Counted from the first letter of the stretch, positions 8,151 to 15,490 are shown. The stretch: 21,596 nt of DNA from an uncultured Lachnospiraceae bacterium (GCA_900555005.1 USJM01000008.1:1-21596); one strand, 5' to 3'. Numbers and translations: made by a program. Notes: generated from the letters alone by a model not told the origin.

Positions 8151-9119
8151 GTGGAAGAGAAAATCGTAAGGATTGTCAACGAGATGGCAGAGGTGCTGAA
8201 TGCTTCTCAACTGAGAAAGCTGCAGGAGGTGCTTTTGAAAGAGCTGTGCCGGGAAAGCCGGATGGAAAAAGCGACGACCAATGAAGAGTATCTTCAGATG
8301 TTTCTCAACGCCAAGAAGATTGAAGGATGTTCGGATCGAACGATACAGTATTACCGCGTTACGGTGGAACGTTTTTTGAAAGTGGTTCAGAAGCGCATTC
8401 GGAAAGTGACGGCAGAAGAGATACGGCAGTATTTGGTTGAGTATCAGTCCGTGAATAATTGCAGCAAAACGACGATTGATAATATCCGTAGAAATATATC
8501 CAGCTTTTTCTCATGGCTTGAAGAAGAGGATTATATTTTAAAAAGTCCGATGCGGAAGATCCATAAAATACGGGCGCCCAAGATTGTCAAAACGATAATT
8601 TCCGATGAGGAGATTGAGAAACTCAGGGATGCGTGCACAGAGATGCGGGATCTGGCGGTGGTGGATTTGCTGTATTCGACAGGTATCCGGGTCGGAGAAC
8701 TGGTACGGTTAAACAGAAAGGATATCGATTTTAGCGAACGGGAATGCATAGTCTTCGGTAAAGGCGATAAAGAACGCAAGGTGTATTTTGATGCCAGGAC
8801 GAAAATCCATCTGCAGCGGTATCTGGCATCCAGAACCGACAGCAATGAAGCACTGATTGTAGGGGTGAATGCGCCATTTGCCAGGCTGAACATCCGGGGA
8901 GTTGAGATCCGGCTCCGGGAACTTGGCCGAAAGGCAGATGTAGAGCGTATACATCCACATAAGTTCAGAAGAACTATGGCTACGAGGGCAATTGACAAAG
9001 GAATGCCGATTGAACAAGTACAGAAAATTCTTGGCCATTCTCAGATTGATACGACTATGCAGTATGCTATTGTCAGCCAAAATAACGTAAAGGAATCACA
9101 CAGAAAATTTATCGCGTGA
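8151..9119 (+). CDS. tyrosine recombinase (XerC/D-like) of the hsdS locus
   Basis: The 322-residue protein has an N-terminal SAM-like core-binding domain (about 40-135) and a C-terminal catalytic domain with the tyrosine-recombinase residues: Arg180 in STGIRVGELV, a Lys in the GKGDKERKV hairpin, His270 and Arg273 in HPHKFRR, His296 in LGHSQIDTT and the nucleophile Tyr305 in MQYA. These enzymes cut and rejoin DNA at paired sites. Its place between hsdS and a partial hsdS, with direct repeats on both sides, points to shuffling of hsdS rather than phage integration. The start is GTG 8151 with AAGGAGG 9 nt upstream, inside a palindrome. It lies within the segment that repeat-A recombination would remove, so it could excise its own gene. 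Confidence 0.93.
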   Translation: MEEKIVRIVNEMAEVLNASQLRKLQEVLLKELCRESRMEKATTNEEYLQMFLNAKKIEGCSDRTIQYYRVTVERFLKVVQKRIRKVTAEEIRQYLVEYQSVNNCSKTTIDNIRRNISSFFSWLEEEDYILKSPMRKIHKIRAPKIVKTIISDEEIEKLRDACTEMRDLAVVDLLYSTGIRVGELVRLNRKDIDFSERECIVFGKGDKERKVYFDARTKIHLQRYLASRTDSNEALIVGVNAPFARLNIRGVEIRLRELGRKADVERIHPHKFRRTMATRAIDKGMPIEQVQKILGHSQIDTTMQYAIVSQNNVKESHRKFIA

Positions 9120-9142
9120 TGTTGCCAGAAGAGGTGACGCAC

Positions 9143-9409
9143 ATGATGTATCCGTATATGACATTCAGCGATGATACAGAAGTAACCCATTCACCGTTAA
9201 GAGATAATGGGACGGTGGAAGTGTATATTGAAACACCAACCGATACCGGTTTTAAGAGCCTTACATGCACTTTGCCGGAATATACATGGGAAAATAATGG
9301 TTACAGTGAAGACGAATTAAAGCATTGGAAAGAATATGTGCAAAATAATGCACATATTATCATGGAACTGGCCAGAGACGGGGGCTTTGACAATGCCACA
9401 GCTGTTTAA
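9143..9409 (+). CDS. small hypothetical protein paired with a DUF4160-type gene
   Basis: An 88-residue acidic protein beginning MMYPYMTFSDDTEVTHSP and containing LPEYTWENNGYSEDELKHW and a C-terminal helix NNAHIIMELARDGG. I recognise the look of a small clostridial family seen near toxin-antitoxin-like genes but cannot name it firmly. The frame is open from a GTG at 9116 that overlaps the recombinase stop, but ATG 9143 (or 9146) has AGAGGTG at the right distance and is preferred. Its last 17 nt overlap the ATG of the DUF4160 gene, the compact pattern of a two-gene module. By position it could restrain the recombinase or act as an antitoxin; neither is shown by sequence. Confidence 0.6.
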   Translation: MMYPYMTFSDDTEVTHSPLRDNGTVEVYIETPTDTGFKSLTCTLPEYTWENNGYSEDELKHWKEYVQNNAHIIMELARDGGFDNATAV

Positions 9410-9634
9410 AATAGGTCCGTATATTGTTTATTTCTGGTCGAATGAAGGCTTCCCACAAGAACCGGTGCATGTGCACGTTAAGAAGGAAAGCCATCCGCAA
9501 ATGCTACGAAATTCTGGATTACCAGAAGTGGAAAGACCCTTTTGGCAAATAATAATTCATGCATTCGGGAAAGGGATCTTCGCCTGATTCAGCGTATTGT
9601 TGAGGCGAATAGTGAAAGCGTTATGAATGCCTGA
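9393..9634 (+). pseudogene. DUF4160-family small protein, one frameshift
   Basis: The gene starts MPQLFKIGPYIVYFWSNEG and reaches EPVHVHVKK, the hallmark start of DUF4160. A single missing base between 9480 and 9487 then moves the frame. In the shifted frame the sequence continues GKPSANATKFWITRSGKTLLANNNS with ...LRLIQRIVEANSESVMNA and a stop at 9632-9634, an almost complete family protein of about 80 residues. Read without correction it gives an unrelated tail ending at 9587. DUF4160 proteins often sit beside DUF2442 genes in toxin-antitoxin-like pairs; biochemical function is unclear. It is a recently broken gene, a sequencing deletion, or less likely a programmed shift (an AAGAAGG stretch lies at the site). 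Confidence 0.75.
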
Positions 9635-9692
9635 AAAAGACATTTTGATACCATTTCTTTTTATTGTTGATAGTTTGTGACTTCGTTCTTGT

Positions 9693-9735
9693 AAGCCCGA
9701 TTTGTCGAAATGTTTGGGGATCCTCTTACAAATCC
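9693..9735 (+). repeat. direct repeat A, copy 2 (start of the half-cassette)
   Basis: Counterpart of 7463-7505; 37 of 43 identical with the 16-base perfect start. It marks the upstream edge of hsdS-like sequence: nothing before 9693 resembles hsdS. Distance between copies is 2,230 bp. Confidence 0.85.
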
Positions 9736-10198
9736 GAAACATATACCGATGACAACTATTGGAAATGTTTGCGATTTTATTGGAGGTAGCCAACCGCCTC
9801 GTAAGGAGTTTATTTTTAAACCGAAAGAGGGATATGTAAGGCTAATTCAGATACGAGATTATAAGACTGATGAATATGTGACATATGCACCGATAGATCA
9901 TTGCCATAAGTTTTGTAATGCTGATGACATAATGATCGGCAGATATGGTCCGCCAATTTTTCAAATATTACAAGGGCTAGAAGGAGCATACAATGTTGCG
10001 TTGATGAAGGCGGTTCCGCATGGAATCAATAAAGAATTTATGCGTGCATATTTAAAAAGAGATGAACTGCTTCATTTCCTCGAAGGTTTTTCTGCTCGGA
10101 CTGCAGGACAGGCTGGGATTGCAATGAATGAATTGCGCAGTTATCCGTGCCCTTTACCTTCAACTAGTGCGCAGGAAGAATTTGTGGATTTTATTCAG

Positions 10199-10224
10199 CA
10201 GGTCGACAAATCAAAATCTGCCGT
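10199..10224 (+). repeat. direct repeat B, copy 2 (end of the half-cassette)
   Basis: Counterpart of 7990-8015; 23 of 26 identical with a 15-base perfect core. Distance between copies is 2,209 bp. hsdS-like similarity fades soon after it. Confidence 0.8.
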
Positions 10225-10320
10225 AAAAACAAATACAGATTCAATAAGCGATTGACCGGCTATTATAGAGCTCTTTTATTTATAAAAAAGACCAGGATCT
10301 GAGACAGGGGAACGGTATAT

Positions 10321-13300
10321 ATGACGAATTTTGATTATCTTAATTCGGAACCACAATTTTCTACCTTTGCTCCGGTGGCAATCTCAGCAGAAAAGATTGC
10401 GGTGCTTGATCCGTCTGCCAGTATTATCAACTGCCGGCGGGCCATGGAATTTGCCATCAAGTGGATGTATTCCGTGGACAAGGCTCTCGTCATGCCATAT
10501 CAGGACAATCTGGTTACACTCCTTCACACGGAAGAATTTAAAGACCTGATGGATGACAGTCTCTGGCGGCGCCTCGATTTTATCCGGCGTGTGGGAAATC
10601 AGGTAGCCCATACCGGAAAACCGGCAACACTGGACCAGGCTAAACTGTGCCTGAAAGATCTGTTCCTGTTCATGGACTTTATTTCCTATTGCTATGGGGA
10701 GAATTATCAGGAACGTAAGTATGATGAATCCCTGCTGGAGCAGTCAGCGCAGGTGCCTGAAGCTGCGGCGGATTCTGAAAAAACATCCGATATCGCTGAA
10801 GTTGATTTAAAAGCGCTGATAGAGGAAAACAAAGCACTTAAAGAGGAACTGACGAAGCGCAGGGAGGGACAGGCTCCGGATTATGTCACAAAGCCACTGG
10901 ATCTTTCTGAATTCAAGACGCGGAAGATTTACATTGATTCCATGCTGGTGGATGCTGGCTGGACAGAGGGAAAAGACTGGCTGAATGAAGTTGAACTGGA
11001 CGGGATGCCTAATGCTTCCGGCAAGGGATATGCTGATTATGTGCTTTATGATGATGCGCAGCGTCCGCTTGCGGTCATTGAGGCAAAGCGCACCTGCGTG
11101 GATGTGTCCAAAGGGCGCCAGCAGGCAAAACTGTATGCCGACCTTCTGGAAAAGCAGTATCACCGGCGGCCGGTTGTTTTTCTGACAAATGGCTTTGATA
11201 CAAGGATCGTTGACGGACAGTATCCGGAACGGCAGTGTGCCGCCATCTGGTCAAAACGCGACCTTGAGAAATGGTTTAATCTGCTGTCTATGAGGACAAG
11301 TCTCCGGAATGTAGTTGTCGATAAGCAGATTGCAGGGCGCTATTATCAGGAAGCCGCAATTAAAGCAGTCTGCGACAGTTTTGATAACAAGAACCGTCGG
11401 AAAGCGCTGCTTGTCATGGCGACCGGTTCCGGTAAGACAAGAACGGTTATAGCGCTGTGTAAAGTGCTGATGAATGCCGGGTGGATCCGCAACATTCTCT
11501 TCCTTGCAGACAGAAATTCGCTTGTTGTGCAGGCTAAACGGAACTTTGTAAATCTCCTGCCGGATCTTTCCTGCAGCAATATTATGGAAGAAAAGAATAA
11601 CTACGATGCACATTGCATCTTCTCCACCTATCAGACCATGATCAATCTGATTGATGAAGCAAAGGATGAAGAAGGTAAGATATTCTCCTGTGGTCATTTT
11701 GATCTTGTGATCTGTGATGAGGCACACCGCTCTATCTACAATAAATACAGAGATATCTTCAATTACTTCGATGCACCGCTCGTTGGCCTTACTGCAACAC
11801 CGAAAGATGAGATCGATAAGAACACCTATGAAGTCTTTGACCTTGAAAATGGCGTGCCGACTTATGGATATGAGCTTGCACAGGCGGTAAAGGATGGATA
11901 TCTGGTAGATTTTCAGTCTGTTGAGACAACACTTAAATTTATAGATCAGGGTATTGTTTATGATGAACTGTCTGATGAGGAGAAAGAAGAATATGAGGAA
12001 GATTTTATTGATGAAGATGGAAATCTTCCGGATTCTATCGGTTCTTCCGCATTAAATACCTGGATCTTTAATGAGGATACAATCCGGAAAGTCCTGCAGA
12101 TCGTGATGACACAGGGCTTGAAGATCGATTACGGTGAAAAAATCGGAAAGACGATTATATTTGCCAAAAATCACGCTCATGCAGAAAAGATCCTGGAAGT
12201 GTTCCATAAGGAATACCCACATCTGTCGGATGATTTTGCCAAAGTGATTGATAACCGGATTCATTATGCCCAGAGTGCGATTGATGAGTTCAGCGATCCC
12301 CGGAAACTGCCACTGATTGCCATTTCGGTTGATATGCTGGATACAGGTATTGATGTGCCGGAGATTCTGAACCTTGTCTTCTTCAAAAAGGTCATGAGCA
12401 AGGCTAAGTTCTGGCAGATGATCGGCCGCGGTACAAGACTCTGTCCGGGACTTATGGATGGCAGGGATAAAGATAAGTTCTATATCTTTGATTTCTGCGG
12501 GAACTTCGAATTCTTCCGGATGAACAAGGGAAAGCCTTCCGCCAATCAGATTGCGTTACAGGGGGCAGTCTTTAACCTGGAATTTCAGATAGCATATAAA
12601 CTGCAGACGCTGGAAAACCAGACGACGAGATTAAAAGCATATCGGGATAAATTAGTCGCAGTTATGAGTAGTAAGGTATCTGAGTTAAACCGGGAGAACT
12701 TTGCTGTCCGACAGCATATTAAGTATGTGGATTTTTACTCCAGGCCTGAAGGGTATCGATCGTTATCTTATGAAGATACGCTGATTGAGCAGAATGAGCT
12801 CGCTCCACTTATTCTGCCGGATCCTGACCCGGCGGGCAGCGTCCGTTTTGATGCGCTGATGTACGGAATAGAACTGGCATATCTTTCAGGAGAGAAGTAT
12901 GCCAGAGCCCGTAAAGACCTCTTGAAACACGTTAGAGCGCTGGCTGATATTGCCAACATACCGACTATTCAGGGAAAGTCTGAGCTGATCCGTACCATTC
13001 TTCATACAGATTATCTGGAAAAAGCCGGAATAGATGAGTTTGAGAGAATCCGGGAAGAACTGCGCGGTCTGATGGTATACATACAGCCGAAGTCTGTGCG
13101 TTATGATACGAATTTCACCGATGATATCCTGAATATGGAGATTCGTGAATCTGAACTGGATTATGGCGAGCTTGCCAACTATAAAGCAAAGGCAGAATAC
13201 TATGTGCGGACACATCAGGACATGATCACGATTGCGAAGCTTAAAACCAACAAGCCATTAACCGCGAGCGACGTCGAGGTTCTGGAAGAAGTGCTCTGGA

Positions 13301-13629
13301 GTGAGGTTGGCACCAAAGAAGAGTATAAACAGGAATACGGAGACAAGCCCCTTGGCGAGTTTGTCCGCAGTATCGTCGGCCTTGATATGAATGCGGCAAA
13401 GGAGGCATTCTCAGCGTACCTGAATAACGTCAATCTTGACAGTCGTCAGATCTATTTCGTCAATCAGATCGTAGAGTACATTGTTCACAATGGAATGATG
13501 AAAGACCTCTCCGTCCTACAGGAAGCACCATTCACAGATCGCGGAAGCATTGTGGAAATCTTCCCGGATCTGAACGTGTGGATGGGTATTCGGAAAGTAA
13601 TCGAACAGATTAATGCAAATGCTGCCTGA
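10321..13629 (+). CDS. hsdR: type I restriction-modification system, endonuclease/translocase subunit
   Basis: The 1102-residue protein opens with a DUF4145-like helical domain (about 1-120: RRAMEFAIKWMYS...RRVGNQVAHTG), then a charged linker. The nuclease core follows with Asp239 in ADYVL and Glu254-x-Lys256 in VIEAKRT, the PD-(D/E)xK pattern. The SF2 translocase has ATGSGKT (367-373), DEAHR (466-470), GLTATP (489-494) and IGRGTR (701-706). The C-terminal part (about 850-1095) fits the EcoEI-type HsdR domain. It cuts DNA far from the unmethylated site after ATP-driven translocation, together with HsdM and HsdS. Complete, with no missing motif. It has a weak ribosome binding site (GGGGAAC) and lies downstream of the half-cassette, so its transcription may depend on read-through or on the state of the hsdS rearrangement. 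Confidence 0.96.
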   Translation: MTNFDYLNSEPQFSTFAPVAISAEKIAVLDPSASIINCRRAMEFAIKWMYSVDKALVMPYQDNLVTLLHTEEFKDLMDDSLWRRLDFIRRVGNQVAHTGKPATLDQAKLCLKDLFLFMDFISYCYGENYQERKYDESLLEQSAQVPEAAADSEKTSDIAEVDLKALIEENKALKEELTKRREGQAPDYVTKPLDLSEFKTRKIYIDSMLVDAGWTEGKDWLNEVELDGMPNASGKGYADYVLYDDAQRPLAVIEAKRTCVDVSKGRQQAKLYADLLEKQYHRRPVVFLTNGFDTRIVDGQYPERQCAAIWSKRDLEKWFNLLSMRTSLRNVVVDKQIAGRYYQEAAIKAVCDSFDNKNRRKALLVMATGSGKTRTVIALCKVLMNAGWIRNILFLADRNSLVVQAKRNFVNLLPDLSCSNIMEEKNNYDAHCIFSTYQTMINLIDEAKDEEGKIFSCGHFDLVICDEAHRSIYNKYRDIFNYFDAPLVGLTATPKDEIDKNTYEVFDLENGVPTYGYELAQAVKDGYLVDFQSVETTLKFIDQGIVYDELSDEEKEEYEEDFIDEDGNLPDSIGSSALNTWIFNEDTIRKVLQIVMTQGLKIDYGEKIGKTIIFAKNHAHAEKILEVFHKEYPHLSDDFAKVIDNRIHYAQSAIDEFSDPRKLPLIAISVDMLDTGIDVPEILNLVFFKKVMSKAKFWQMIGRGTRLCPGLMDGRDKDKFYIFDFCGNFEFFRMNKGKPSANQIALQGAVFNLEFQIAYKLQTLENQTTRLKAYRDKLVAVMSSKVSELNRENFAVRQHIKYVDFYSRPEGYRSLSYEDTLIEQNELAPLILPDPDPAGSVRFDALMYGIELAYLSGEKYARARKDLLKHVRALADIANIPTIQGKSELIRTILHTDYLEKAGIDEFERIREELRGLMVYIQPKSVRYDTNFTDDILNMEIRESELDYGELANYKAKAEYYVRTHQDMITIAKLKTNKPLTASDVEVLEEVLWSEVGTKEEYKQEYGDKPLGEFVRSIVGLDMNAAKEAFSAYLNNVNLDSRQIYFVNQIVEYIVHNGMMKDLSVLQEAPFTDRGSIVEIFPDLNVWMGIRKVIEQINANAA

Positions 13630-13750
13630 GACGTTGAAGAAAACGTGTAGTTGATATTTTTGTTCAGATGGCCAACTTCATTTTACAATCAGCGATCGTT
13701 ATATTATTCACAAACCTTCTGATTATCATTCAGATGAGAGCAAAGAGTAT

Positions 13751-13779
13751 TTGACACCAAATAAGACACCATCTATTAT
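13751..13779 (+). promoter_or_regulatory. near-consensus sigma-A promoter for hicAB
   Basis: TTGACA (13751-13756), a 17-nt spacer and TATTAT (13774-13779). Transcription would start near 13786, about 10 nt before the ATG at 13796, leaving the AGGAA ribosome site at the very 5' end. This also argues against translation starting at the upstream TTG 13751. Confidence 0.7.
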
Positions 13780-13795
13780 AAAGCCAGGAAAAACA

Positions 13796-14047
13796 ATGTC
13801 GAAGTGGGACAAACTATTAGGCAGAATTCTTTCGTTGTCAAAGGATATGCGATTTAAAGAGCTGCGGACAGTTTTAGAGAGCTATGGGTACACGATGAAT
13901 GCTCCGAAGAGCGGAAGCAGTCATTACACCTTCCGTAAGCAAGGCAAGAATCCCATTACCATTCGGAAGCATGAGCCAATCAAGAAAGTTTATGTTGAAA
14001 TGATGCGCGAGGTCGTGGAGGAGGAATCGTTGCATGAAAACGGTTGA
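13796..14047 (+). CDS. hicA: HicA-type mRNA interferase toxin
   Basis: From ATG 13796 the protein has 83 residues, starting MSKWDKLLGRILSLSKDM, with RFKELRTVLESYGY and the HicA core SGSSHYTFR in which His43 is the predicted catalytic residue, followed by ITIRKHEPIKKVYVEM. HicA is a double-stranded-RNA-binding-fold ribonuclease that cleaves mRNA; it is held inactive by HicB. The N terminus is slightly longer than minimal HicA but matches a common Clostridia form. It overlaps hicB by 14 nt, so they are translationally coupled. It lies 166 nt after hsdR with its own promoter. Confidence 0.9.
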   Translation: MSKWDKLLGRILSLSKDMRFKELRTVLESYGYTMNAPKSGSSHYTFRKQGKNPITIRKHEPIKKVYVEMMREVVEEESLHENG

Positions 14048-14411
14048 ATATTATATGAATCTTCCCTATAAGATGGAGATTGTTCCGGATCCGGATGAGG
14101 GTGGATATGTTGCCCGCTATCCTGAACTTCCCGGCTGCATGACGGCTGGGGAAACTGTGGAATCTGTTATAAAAAATGCTGCGGATGCAAAGAAGGCGTG
14201 GCTGGAAGCAGCTTTAGAGGAAGGAACAGAGATTGCAGAGCCGGTTTCGCTCGACGATTATTCCGGACAGTTTAAGCTGAGAATCCCGAAAAGCCTTCAC
14301 CGGACGCTGGCGATGCATTCTAAAGAGGAGGGAGTCAGTATGAATCAGTATTGTGTGTATTTACTCTCTAAGAATGACGCCCTGGAAAAGGAACTTAACT
14401 CGAACGGGTAA
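14034..14411 (+). CDS. hicB: HicB-type antitoxin
   Basis: A 125-residue protein with a partly degraded RNase-H-like HicB domain (YKMEIVPDPDEGGYVARYPE, LPGCMTAGETVESVIKNAADAK) and a C-terminal ribbon-helix-helix-type DNA-binding segment (FKLRIPKSLHRTLAMHSKEEG, VSMNQYCVYLLS). HicB binds and neutralises HicA and usually represses the operon. The pair is intact. GGAGGAATCGTTGC precedes the ATG, inside hicA. A strong hairpin follows 47 nt after the stop. Confidence 0.9.
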   Translation: MKTVEYYMNLPYKMEIVPDPDEGGYVARYPELPGCMTAGETVESVIKNAADAKKAWLEAALEEGTEIAEPVSLDDYSGQFKLRIPKSLHRTLAMHSKEEGVSMNQYCVYLLSKNDALEKELNSNG

Positions 14412-14457
14412 GAATCTGTATTTCATTTTCAAATTCGAATGAGGCGATGCAAATCAA

Positions 14458-14486
14458 GAAAAGTGCCGCGGTAAACGGCACTTTTC
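14458..14486. terminator. bidirectional terminator between hicB and a minus-strand relic
   Basis: GAAAAGTGCCG (14458-14468) pairs perfectly over 11 bp with CGGCACTTTTC (14476-14486), loop CGGTAAA. It has A and T tracts at both bases and lies between the hicB stop and the stop codon of a minus-strand fragment. Confidence 0.75.
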
Positions 14487-14488
14487 CA

Positions 14489-14626
14489 TCACTTTTTATC
14501 AATTGCTTCGTTCGCCGCATCCAGATCTGCCTGGTACTTCTTCACATCATCCTCAGCAATCTGCTTTGCTTCTTCCGCATCCGCAGTTTTGATTGCCGGG
14601 TTGTGGACAGTCTTTCCGATGAAATA
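14489..14626 (-). pseudogene. 3' fragment of an unrecognised minus-strand gene
   Basis: The minus strand reads YFIGKTVHNPAIKTADAEEA, then KQIAEDDVKKYQ and ADLDAANEAIDKK before TGA (complement of 14489-14491). Alternating acidic/basic helical composition and the terminator right behind it indicate a genuine C terminus. Beyond about 14626 the frame no longer looks coding and the GNAT leader begins. The family is not recognised. Its position shows that the right edge of the restriction-modification/HicAB block cut into another gene. Confidence 0.5.
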
Positions 14627-14689
14627 ACAGGGGGTCACGTGGCAACTAGGAACTTCAACCTGAGGGGAACGGGCGGTCGAGGAGGGAAG

Positions 14690-15244
14690 ATGACAGAAAT
14701 CCGTTATGCTAAACCATCAGACGCAAATCGCCTTTTGGAAATATATGACTATTACGTCCGAAATACTGCCATCACCTTTGAGTATGAGACGCCATCGTTA
14801 GAGGAGTTCACTGCAAGGATCGAACATACAATGAAACGATACCCTTATCTGGTAGCTGCAGTGGATGGCCGCATAGAGGGATATGCCTATGCAGGAGTTT
14901 TCAAGGACAGAGCGGCGTATGACTGGTCCGCAGAAACGACGATCTATATCGCACATGATTCGCGAAAAAGCGGTTTGGGACGTATGCTCTATGAAGCCTT
15001 GGAGGAAAAGCTGAAAGTAATGGGAATTCAGAATCTGTATGCCTGTATTGCGTATCCGGACGTTGAAGATGAGTATCTGACAAAAAACAGCGCTGAGTTT
15101 CATGAGCATATGGGCTACTCGAAGGCAGGTATATTTCACAAGTGCGGTTATAAGTTTGGCCGGTGGTATGACATGATATGGATGGAAAAGTTAATAGGAG
15201 AGCACTGCGATCATCTGACTGATGGAGCAGACCACGTTCTATGA
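14690..15244 (+). CDS. GNAT-family N-acetyltransferase (phosphinothricin acetyltransferase-like)
   Basis: From ATG 14690 (GGAGGG 3 nt upstream, the close spacing noted) the protein has 184 residues: MTEIRYAKPSDANRLLEIYD, the substrate-side segment ITFEYETPSLEEFTARI, the core AAVDGRIEGYAYAG, ETTIYIAHDSRKSGLGRMLY (acetyl-CoA-binding Q/RxxGxG/A version RKSGLG), and FHEHMGYSKAGIFHKCGYKFGRWYDMIWMEK. This is the pattern of the PAT/Bar-like branch, which N-acetylates small amines or amino-acid analogues; the real substrate is unknown. The frame is open upstream to 14447 but that part is antisense to the relic at 14489-14626 and overlaps the terminator, so it is rejected as start. No promoter was recognised. 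Confidence 0.88.
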   Translation: MTEIRYAKPSDANRLLEIYDYYVRNTAITFEYETPSLEEFTARIEHTMKRYPYLVAAVDGRIEGYAYAGVFKDRAAYDWSAETTIYIAHDSRKSGLGRMLYEALEEKLKVMGIQNLYACIAYPDVEDEYLTKNSAEFHEHMGYSKAGIFHKCGYKFGRWYDMIWMEKLIGEHCDHLTDGADHVL

Positions 15245-15338
15245 CATTCTTATAAAGTATCCTGAAATTTTGCTCTATATGCTCGATCACGATGAAAAGC
15301 TCGAGCAGGAAATCATCAGCTGGAAGGAAGCGTTGTAA
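15222..15338 (+). CDS. possible 38-residue small protein
   Basis: A short frame overlapping the last 23 nt of the acetyltransferase gene begins MEQTTFYDILIKYPEILLYM and ends LEQEIISWKEAL. It looks like a compact amphipathic helical peptide, but there is no clear ribosome binding site (stop at 15216-15218 just upstream in frame). It may be the end of a lost gene or a real small protein translated by coupling. No function assigned. Confidence 0.3.
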   Translation: MEQTTFYDILIKYPEILLYMLDHDEKLEQEIISWKEAL

Positions 15339-15363
15339 GGCATGTGAAGGGAGGAAAAAGAAT

Positions 15364-15392
15364 TTGCACCCGACGTCGTAACATGGTATTAT
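15364..15392 (+). promoter_or_regulatory. candidate promoter for the DUF2798 gene
   Basis: TTGCAC (15364-15369), 17-nt spacer, TATTAT (15387-15392). A further TATAAT lies at 15416-15421 without a good -35. The leader to the ATG at 15491 would be about 90 nt. Confidence 0.5.
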
Positions 15393-15490
15393 AGACCGGT
15401 TCAATTTTCATACGGTATAATTGGAAACGTACACTTCTTCTGGTGATAACGAACAACACGTCCTCACAACACCGGAAGGAGTGTTTTTCT

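Larger units (their letters stand above)
9693..10255 (+). pseudogene. promoterless hsdS half-cassette (alternative target-recognition domain 2)
   Basis: The frame opens in the conserved spacer as RFVEMFGDPLTNPKHI (stop codon TAA at 9692-9694 just before), continues through a domain unlike domain 2 of the upstream hsdS (IGGSQPPRKEFIFKPKEGY..., IMIGRYGPPIF, QGLEGAYNVALMKAV, AGQAGIAMNELRSYPCPLP), and ends with QVDKSKSAVKTNTDSISD. The first domain is absent and the last 13 or so residues of a normal C terminus are missing. It lacks a ribosome binding site and would be silent where it lies. Joined to hsdS at repeat A it is in frame and gives a 350-residue HsdS. Same orientation as hsdS, unlike inverting loci. 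hsdR follows after 65 nt. Confidence 0.88.

Noticed and set aside
9480..9487. Programmed ribosomal frameshift in the DUF4160 gene
   Set aside because: The AAGAAGG stretch is not a good slippery heptamer, no clear downstream structure is seen, and known family members are single-frame; a one-base deletion is simpler.
7463..10224. Inverting hsdS switch
   Set aside because: The half-cassette is in the same orientation as hsdS and its long repeats are direct, so simple inversion would not give a working chimera.
13630..13665. Hairpin ACGTT/AACGT after hsdR as a terminator
   Set aside because: Only 5 bp with a 6-nt loop and no T run directly behind it; too weak to call.
14447..14689. N-terminal extension of the acetyltransferase
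   Set aside because: It overlaps a terminator and lies antisense to the minus-strand relic; ATG 14690 begins the GNAT fold and has GGAGGG upstream.
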